From Macropodus opercularis (Eukaryota; Chordata; Actinopteri; Anabantiformes; Osphronemidae), in contig CM061091.1 in assembly GCA_030770545.1 (NCBI GenBank), positions 9,666,501 through 9,730,500 on the forward strand: a stretch of 64,000 nucleotides of DNA, in the 5' to 3' direction. The translations under genes were made by a program, and so were the position numbers. This document shows, piece by piece, positions 34,101-44,620 of the stretch. The notes under the pieces are model-generated. The model did not search any database. It had not been told where the DNA came from and was given only the letters and a program-made list of their open reading frames with translations. Position 1 is the first letter of the stretch. Every line of letters begins with the position of its first letter.

Positions 34101-37100
34101 AGTTCCTGCCAGAAAACAAAACATTTAAGCAAAAACATTATTCTGCTTTAACATAACTGCAACACAATAACCAGCTGCCACTCATCTCTTCAACAATAAA
34201 TACTGCTTACCAATTACACTGAAGGTTATGAAGAAAATGGAGTAACCTCTGTTGAGGGAGTAGGCAGGGATCATCACTGAAAAAAGTAACAGAAGACAGT
34301 CAGACACTTGAAAGACTTTAAAGTTTAGTCACAGACACAATTAACAAACCACAAACAGTGTGTACCATCTGGGTTGTTGGCTGTGGTGAGCAGCACCAGC
34401 AGAGTTGTAAGGGAATTCGGCAGGTTTCTGAAATGTAACTCCCACTCCCCGTTCTTGTTTGGGTCCTGAAAAGAAACACAGGAGAGGGGCAGGCTCTTCG
34501 TTATACCACTGAGGTTACTACGGTTTCTTTGTAATCTTTGTAAACGCCATTCAGTTTCTAATGAAACATAGACAGACAGAAAGAGAGAGGGGGAGAGAGA
34601 GAGAGAAAGAATGCAGCAATGCTGAAAAACAACAACACTAAGTGGTAAATGGCACGTGTTTTCTACCTATTGATACTCAAAGCACTTTGACACTGCGTCT
34701 CATTCACCCATTTGTGCACACAAACACACATTCACACACTGGTGGCAAAGCTGTTATGCAACTTAGGCTAACTAACCAGGGACAGCTTGGTGTTCAGTGT
34801 CTTGCCCAAGGACACTTCCGCACATGACTGGGGAAGCCGGAATTGAACCACTGATCCCACTACTGATACTACATTTGAGCCACTGCCCCAATACCATCTG
34901 TCAATAACAAATAATGATTATAATAATATTAACATTGCTAACAATAATGATAACAGTAATAATAACAAACAAAGCCCAGAGCAAACATATAATGCATACT
35001 AAGTACAACCCGGTACAGTGATAACAGTGCCTGTAATTTTGTCTGTGCCACCAAGTTCTGTTCATTTCAAGAAAATGGCAGAACTGGGACATGGCTGCCA
35101 TCCCATACTACTGTAGGTCAAGCAGTTGGCAAGAATATACTGCAAAAGAAACTCACCCCTTGCGACGGGACACCTCTAAATCTTAAGATATGAGTATGCC
35201 ATACCTCGTTTGAAAGCATAAAACTTCTTATGACTGATCTTATGAGTCTTATGATTCTACAACCTGATTTAAGGTAACAATAACACAGACAACATGGTAT
35301 CTCAAACTGTAACTGAAGACCAAACCAAGACGGGAACAAAAAACTGTGTTTAAGAGAAAAAGCCACAATATTATCAACCAGAGACCGCTCACTTTGGTCA
35401 CTTTGAACTCTCTGTTAGTTAAGCTACTAGATATTTAGATACTGGGGGACGTCCTTGAGCTCCTCTACTGTTTCTTCATCGTTCTTCCTTGTATTTCTTC
35501 CTCTCTGTATCCTTTTCTGTCCATTTCTACATCTATTGTCAGAATATGTTTCCAGTGTGGAGTTGCTGCCCATTGCTGTTGTTATTGTTGCTCTTTGTCC
35601 TTCTTTTTCTTCTCTATTTCCATCTATTTAAGTGTAAGTGAAAATACAGGGAGAGTAACTTGTCATAGTGTACTCACAGTGTCATATCTCCATGGTGCAT
35701 AAATTAAGTGTTTTTGAGGATGTCACATCTAACACCTAGGCCTTCAGTGATGTTCTACTTAGTTCGACCCCTCATAATACCATCATTAATGACATCATGG
35801 TTCGACAATACCTATACAAAAGCATACTTATGCACTATGGGGCACTATCATATTTACCATAATTTGACAACAAAGACCTGATCTCACCTCGGTTTTAGCA
35901 AACAGTAGCATGCCAATCATAGTGAAGAGACAGAGGTGGAGCGCCAGCAGTAGGATGACACTGCAGAAGAAGTGAGATTTTGGTGGTTTGTTAATTTGTT
36001 ATGAGGTGGAATAAAAATAAAGAGTGAAATATAGGTACTTCAATCACAAAAACACAGTAGCCACAGAGGCTCAATACAGAGGCTACTGCGTATTTGAAAT
36101 CATCTACAGTTGAATTCATGGTGCATAAATAAGGAAGTGAAGGAGTCAGATACCTTGCAATCTCCGGCAGAGTCCTCTTGATGCACTTCAGTGTCTTTTT
36201 CATCAGAGAGGAGTTTTGCAGGAGGAAGAATGGCCTGAGAAGTCGCCGTACTCGCAGTTTCTATTTAATAATCAATTACGTGCAGTCATATGAGTGCAGT
36301 CATATGAGTCACGATTCATTTGTATGCAATAGGCTTTCCCATTACAACCTTTTACAACCCGGTTTGAAGTCCTTGATTGGTTAAAGTTGACAAATCACAG
36401 GTGAATACTGTATTTTACTGTATATTCAGACTATCCACACATGTATCTACACAAGCAGCCAGTTCCTCGAAGTCTGAACTTTAAACTTATATCCAGACAA
36501 TGTCTACAAACATACAGTATTGAAAAATTCTCCTGTATCTTAAAAAAAAAGAGTCAAAAGTAACCAAAAGGCCTAGATAAGACTTTTCTACTACTACTTT
36601 TCATGCTGATAAGGTCATCACAATATCTGCAAACCTTACATCATTAGCAGATATAGTTTCACACATCCAAAATAATGATGGGGGTTACATTTGACTTGTG
36701 CTTATACTAATAGCTCAGTTTTTAACTACCTGTACAACTAAATGCTTCAGTAACAGCTGTCAAATAAATATAACAATAGTGCCTTCTTTTTCTAGTTGCA
36801 CACTTTGAAATGAAGTAGTGCCTGTGTTATTAATAGTAAGAACATTCACAGAGACTGCCCATTAAGCTTGGTACAAACATTTATCATTAACCTTGTAAAT
36901 AAAACTTTGACTGCCATCTCCACTACATACTGCCATTCAACTTTCTTATAGAAATCATCAATGAGCTAATGTTGACGTTCCTTTATCACACAATGGGTAA
37001 AACAGTAGAGTAGTTTGCACATCTGTTTGGCTAAGGTGTTACACCAAATGTTATCCCTGACACAAACGTTCCTAGTTATCACAAGGCTGAGGACTGGCAC

Positions 37101-39861
37101 AACAGGCTTGTCCAGTTTCAGTAGCTGTGGTCTTTGGACAGTACTGAATTTCAGTGTCTTATGCAGTGACACTTTGACTAATGGCCTGGCCAACCACTCT
37201 ACCAACTGAGCCACTACTAGCTATATCTATGTAGAGGTACTTTTACCTTATGTGAACACTTGATGTGAACAGTTATTTTCCATGTGTCATTGTGGAATTT
37301 GAGGTAGACTGAAGCAATGGCAATTAGTTGGGGGAAGCAAAGGTGTGTCACATCTTTTGGAATGTTGATACAAATGTATGAACATTCGTATTGTTGTGTA
37401 GATGTCCCTGGCACACAACATTTTATTTGTCTAATATAAATAATAGTTATTTTTAATTAAGCACACTATGAAGTATACATTATGTTATACACTGAAACAC
37501 AATTCCTGTGATTTTTGCTATTATCAAAAATTGAATTTTTTACTATGGAATGAGGGTGATTGGTGTGCAGTTTGTTTTTGAAACACCTGACAAAGGCAGG
37601 CTTAGGAATAAGAAGGCAGCCCCACCTCATCACACACCATGCTGACAGACAACACCCAGTCGATGGCAGAGACTGCAATGACTACAGAGTAACCAATCAG
37701 CCATTTGCTCTTCCTGAATTCATCCCAGCCAATCAAGTAGCTCTGAGGAGAACAGATGGTGTTAAGATCTAGTTTAAATTGACTAATAATTTAATAAAAC
37801 ATGTATATCTCAAAGGCTATTTGACCAGCTGCCAATAAGTGTTCTATGTGTCTATCTTTACCTTCACAGCAAGATCTACAAAGAAGATGACAAGGCAGAT
37901 CATTTCAATGCTCTCAGTGAGACCACAGGGTGGCTCCCACGGTGGAGAGCGATGTCTTGGGTCTGACGAGATAGACAATGAGGACGGGCGCTCGACAAAG
38001 GCCAGCAACAGCACAGCTGCAATTGTCAGACCCAAACCCCTGAGAAACAGAAAGATGAATGTGTCAGTGAAGCAAGAGAAGTAGGACAATTGCCTAAATT
38101 CAGTTAAAGGTAATACAGTGCCTCTTTCATGTGTGAGGATTAAATTAAGAGATTAGGCCCATTTATCTGTTAATTTACCATAAATCTTAGAACCACAAAC
38201 ATAACCATTACAGCTTGTGGTTGACATTTGTTTGAGCTTTAAAAAAAGTTACTATTTTCATTTCTAATTACCTTTTACATAAGGGTGGCAAGGGGGGCAA
38301 CTGCCTATTTCTGTAGGTCTTTGTTGCAATTTGCTTCCAGTCTTTCTGCTAAGAGCAACTAACCACTTGCATCATATTTAATGGAATGATTAAGGGGGAT
38401 GTTAGTTTTCTCATCTTATTTTGGTAAGAAAACAAGTTTATAGCCTGGTCATATGCAATGTAAAAATTTTATATAGTAAAATCAGAAAAGTATATTACTT
38501 GTGTATTACTGTGTTTAGTCTTTTCTCACAGCAAACCTTTTGACTTACTTACTATTGGTAAGTAAAGTAAGTTTTATAGTATTAATGTGACAGTTTGGCC
38601 CTCCATCCCCTGGAGGGCGCCCTTGTCTCCTGTTCTTTGTGGGTTTTGTTTTTTCACTTCCTGTCTCAGTTCGTTATTGTTTTCACCTGGTTTTCATTTC
38701 CTGTTTGTTTAGTATTTAAGTTCCTCTGTTTTGTCTTTACGTTGCTGGGTGATTAGATAGATTTGGACGTTACATGGTTTGTATGTTTTGTAAGTGATTA
38801 TAGAGTGTTACCTTAGTTCCATATGTTTAGTGTTGAGGGTTACCTGTTTTTTGTATGTATGTGTTTTGTCACCCTTGGTTTGATTGAGATTGGGTTATTG
38901 TTACTTTGTTCTTATGTTTGTTGGTATTATCTAGTTTCCCGTGGTGTTCTGGCCCTCTGTCTTAGTTTTGTAGTTCTGGTCTTGTCATTTGAATGTGTAT
39001 GTGTTTTGTCTTTGTTTTATAGTGCCAGGTTGGTTGTTCTGTCATCTGTAGTCATGTCTGAGATTGTTGCGTCATGTTAGTGTGTGTTTAACAGTTCATT
39101 GTCTCTCGTGTTTTCGTGTTTGGTTTGTGTCTGTCCTTTTCCTTAAAATTAAAATTATTATTTACTATTCTCGAAGTCTGTGGTCGTGCGAGTGGGTCCT
39201 CTTTCCAGTTAGTTCTCCCTGAGAACTTCGGGGAGTCGTGTGAACAGGGGATTGAGCTCAGGTGGAGCTTCCCCTGCTCTCAGTGAGTTTGGCGCCATCG
39301 TGTGGCGTAATCGAGTAAGTCTCAGAGGTTCAGGCGACTCCTGCCCCTGGGACTTCTAGTTAGTATAGTTCGGCGTCCGTAACAATTAATATTGTTGATT
39401 CATGACTAACGTGACCAGATCAATGTGCAAACCTACCACTGGCATATTCTGGAATAGTACCATCGATAGAGGCGGAGAGAGCTGGCATCCACTCGATGGT
39501 TGATTGATCGGTACTATGAGCAAGCAAACAACCATCACAAAGGTGAAGTATACATGTCACATTAAGCTGAAATTAGTAATTAATTGGAGACTTAATTAAT
39601 TAAAAAGTTTCACAGAACCCAAACTGGTGACATGAATTCATGACGCAAGATGGGCATAAAGGACGTTATCCAAATGTCTCTATTGTCGAGACGTGCACAT
39701 ACTAAATTATATATGTGTGTGATATATATACGTATATACACATATATATACACACACATATATATACACATATATATATATATATACACATATATATACA
39801 CACACATATATATACACATATATATATATATATACACATATATATACACACACATATATAT

Positions 39862-39917
<56 letters not shown>

Positions 39918-39925
39918 GTATATAC

Positions 39926-39964
<39 letters not shown>

Positions 39965-39981
39965 CGTATATACACATATAT

Positions 39982-40036
<55 letters not shown>

Positions 40037-40463
40037 CATACATACATACATACATACATACATGTATATATATGTGTGTGTATATACATATATATACATA
40101 CATGTATATATATGTGTGTGTATATACATATATATACATACATGTATATATATGTGTGTGTATATACATATATATACATACATGTATATATATGTGTGTA
40201 TATACATACATACATATATATACATACATACATACATATATATACATACATACATATATATATATACATACATACATATATGTATACATACATACATATA
40301 TGTATACATACATACATACATATATGTATACATACATACATACATATATGTATACATACATACATACATATATGTATACATACATACATATATGTATACA
40401 TACATACATATATGTATACATACATACATACATATATGTATACATACATACATATATGTATAC

Positions 40464-40539
<76 letters not shown>

Positions 40540-41293
40540 TAAAAAAAACTCCCTCCTCGCCCCCCGTGGGCGGTCTCATCCATTCAAGCTCGGGTCCTCT
40601 ACCAGAGGCCTGGGAGCTTGAGGGTTCTGCGCAGTATCTTAGCTGTTCCTAGGACTGCACTTTTCTGGACTGAGATGTCTGAGGTCTTTCCTGGGATCTG
40701 TTCTAGCCACTCTTTCAGTTTGGGGGTTACTGCCCCGAGTGCTCCGATGACCACGGGCACCACTTTCGCCTTGACTTTCCAGGCCTTCTCAAGTTCTTCT
40801 TTGAGCCCCTGGTATTTCTCTAATTTCTCAAGTTCCTTCTTTCTGATGTTAGCATCGCAAGGTATTGCTATGTCAACCACAACGGCTTGTCTCTGCTGTT
40901 TGTCCACCACCACAATGTCCGGTTGGTTCGCCATTACCATTTTATCTGTCTGTATCCGGAAGTCCCACAGGATCTTGGCTCGGTCGTTCTCTACCACCTT
41001 AGGGGGTGTTTCCCACCTAGACCTTGGTACTTCCAGTCCGTATTCTGCACAGATGTTCCTGTACACTATACCAGCCACTTGGTTATGACGCTCCATGTAT
41101 GCCTTTCCTGCCAGCATCTTACACCCTGCAGTTATGTGCTGGATTGTCTCAGAGGCCTCTTTGCACAGCCTGCACCTGGGGTCTTGTCGGGTGAGGTATA
41201 TCTGGGCCTCTATTGCTCTGGTGCTCAAGGCCTGTTCCTGTGCAGCCATGATATATACATATATATACATATATACATATATATACATACATA

Positions 41294-41365
<72 letters not shown>

Positions 41366-44300
41366 CATACATACATACATACATATATATCATATATATA
41401 CATATGAAGACTAAAAAGACTAATTTATACACTAATACTGTATTTTTAGTTCAATCTTTTAGTTATGATTTACCATAATTGAGTAAATATATATATACCT
41501 ACATATTACATATTATATATTACACATACATATTTACCTGTACAGCGTCCTCAATGAATACAACAGCTTGTTGGATGTAGAGTTCGTTATTACCTGTGGG
41601 TGAACAGGTAGAAGAGAGTGGAAGGACCATTTCAACTATTCCCTTGTCATTAAAGAAGACTTATTTAGCGCGGTCCTAAATCACCAAATGTACATGAATC
41701 CAACATCTCAGAAGCTATGGCACGTCTTCTGAGATGTTTTTGTAGAACTGGTTGAACAAAAGGCTGCTGAGAGTTTTGCCTTTTTTATCTTGAGGCAAAA
41801 CTGTAAAAAAACAAAAACAAACACCACACTACACAGACATACAACGAGAACTTGTAAATTAAAGTAAGTAAAGTAAAGTAAGTACTTGTAAATTTAGGGT
41901 CACATTTTGTGCGTAACTTAGAGGCTTGATTTGTGTGTGTGAATATTGGTAAAGCTCTTGTTAAATCTACAAGTTCAAATCTTTTTACAGACACACAAAG
42001 TGTATTACAAGTACAAATCTGGTTTACACACGCACAAATCATTTTACAGGTACAAATACATGCACGCATCTGGGTTACACACGCACAAATCATTTTACGG
42101 GTACAAATTTTATTTGACCCTAATTTGATCCCATAGAGTAGCAGCAATTTATATAATTCAGATTTATTAATTACTCCTAGGCCTAAACATAACCATAATT
42201 AATTTGAGAGCCTTTCTCACTCAGACTGTAAAACCCAGAAACCATTTGTGTTCTGTGTTGTCTACCGTCCACCTGGTCCATATTCAGTGTTCTTAACTGA
42301 ATGTTCAGAATTTTTATCTGACTTAGTTCTTAGTACAGATAAAGTGATTGAAGTGGGCGACTTTAACATTCATGTAGATGTTGACAGTACATTTCTCAAC
42401 ATTGCATTTAATTCACTACTGGACTCTTGGTTTTAGTCAGCGTGTGAATGAACCCACTCACTGTCTTAATCATACTCTTGATCTTATTCTGACTTACGTG
42501 TTATCTGAGCATTTCTTAATAACGTTTGAATTTACCATAATTGGACAACAGTTGGAAAGTAGTTCTATTACAGCAGATGTTTATCTGATGATGCTGTTGT
42601 CAGATTTAAGGAGATGATTCCATCATATTTTGTCTCATTCCCTCATAGCTACACAGAGGAGACCAGTCATCTGAATCATGACCAGGTAGATGCTGCAGCT
42701 TCACTGCGTACAATTTTAGACACTGTTGCCAGAAGAAGAAGCCAGTGAATCAGAGGAGGTTGGCTCCATGGTATAACTCAGAGATCCACAGCCTTAAGCA
42801 GAGGACTCGAAAACTAGAAAGACAGTGGCGTTCCAACAAAATTGGATGAATTCTGCCTAGCATGGAAAGACAGTTTAATACTATATAAAAAAGCACTTTG
42901 AGTTGTTAGAACCACATATTATTCATCATTAATTGAGGAGAATAAAAACAACCCCAGGTTTCTTTTCAGCACTGTAGCCAGGCTGACTAAGAGTCATAGC
43001 TGTGTTGAGCCTTGTGTCCCTTTAAATCTCAGCAGCAATGACTTTATAAATTTCTTTACTAATAAAATTATAACCTTTAGAGAAAAAAATGTATCAGAAT
43101 CTGTCAACAAAAGTAAACCAATCTGCAGATCCAACAGCCTTAGATTTGCTGGTTAGACCTATGTCTTACTTAAACTGCTTTTCCCCCATTGATCATACTG
43201 AGTTAACTTAAATAATTAACTTGTCTCTTAGACCCAATCCCAACTAGATTACTCAAAGAAGTGTTTCCGTTAATCAGCACATGCATATTAAATCAACTCA
43301 ACCAATCTCTGTTTACAGGCTACGTACCACTGGCTTTTAAGGTTGTAGTCAAACCTTTACTGAAAAAACCTACTCTTGACCCTAGAGAACTTGTAAACTA
43401 TAGGTCTATATCCAATCTGCCCTTTATCTCTAAAGTTCTTGGAAAAACTATAGCTAAACAACTATGTGACCACCTGAATAGAAATAACCTGTATGAATAT
43501 TTCCAGTCAGGATTCAGATTACATCATAGAACAGAAACAGCTCTGATTACAGTCACTAATGATCCAATACTTTTCAGTCTTTACATGTCTTCTCTTGGTA
43601 ATATTATTAGGAAACATTCTATAAATTTTCACTGCTAGGCAGATGATACTCAGTTATACTTGTCCATGAAACCAGAGGAAACAAACCAATTAGTCAAACT
43701 TCAAACTTGTTTAAATGATACAAAATCCTGGATTCTACAACTAAATTCAGACAAAACTGAGGTTATTATATTTGGTGCTAAAAACCGCAGAGACTCATTA
43801 TTAGTCTGGATGACATAACGTTAGCTTCAAGTTCCACTGTAAGGAACCTTGGATTCATTTTTGACCAAGATCTCTCCTTTACACCATATATTAAAGAAAT
43901 CTCTAGAACTGCATACTACCACTTTAGGAATATTGCTAAAATTAGGAGTGATGCTGAAAAATTAATCCATGCATTTGTTACCTCTACGCTGGACTACTGT
44001 AACTCGCTATTCATAGGATGACCCAATAACTCTTTGAAAAGCCTCCAGTTAATTCAAAATGCTGCAGCCAGAGTCTGACTGGACTTAGGAAGAGAGATCA
44101 CATCTCCTACATTGGCTCCCTGTCAAATCTAGGATAGAATTCAAAATTCTTCTCCTCACTTACAAAACTCGTCATAATAAAGCTCCATCTTATCTCAAAT
44201 ACCTCATGGCTCCTTATGCTCCCAACAGAACGCTTCGTTCTCAGAGCGCTGGTCTGCTTGTGGTTCCTAGAGTTTCTAAATGTAGAACGGAAGACAGGGC

Positions 44301-44575
44301 CTTTAGCTACCGAGCTCCTCTCCTGTGGAACCAGCTTCCAGGTTTGAGAAGCACACCCTCTCTAGTTTTAAAACTAGGCTTAAAACCTTTCTTTTTGACA
44401 AAGCGTATAATTAGAGATGGTTCTGGTCACTCTGAACCATCTCTTAGTTAAGCTGCTATAGACTTGGATTCTGGGGGACGTCTTTCATTCACTGAGCTCT
44501 TTTCGATTTCTTCTATCCACTAACATGCCTCCATAATGTCTGTTTTTCTTTCCTAGTTGTGCTTCTCTATTTCTG

Positions 44576-44620
<45 letters not shown>

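Noticed and set aside
38823..39080. 85-codon hydrophobic plus-strand frame
   Set aside because: It lies wholly inside a solo LTR with clear ends and is T/G-rich, which gives spurious Val/Leu/Cys-rich products.
39610..40652. Open frames of 190-323 codons rich in Y/I/H/C/V on both strands
   Set aside because: They are translations of the TA/TACA/CA microsatellite. All frames are open at once and the products are simple repeats.
40618..41478. Plus-strand frames of 127-175 codons over the RLE LINE
   Set aside because: The minus-strand frame has the zinc-knuckle and nuclease motifs; the plus frames are its complement plus microsatellite.
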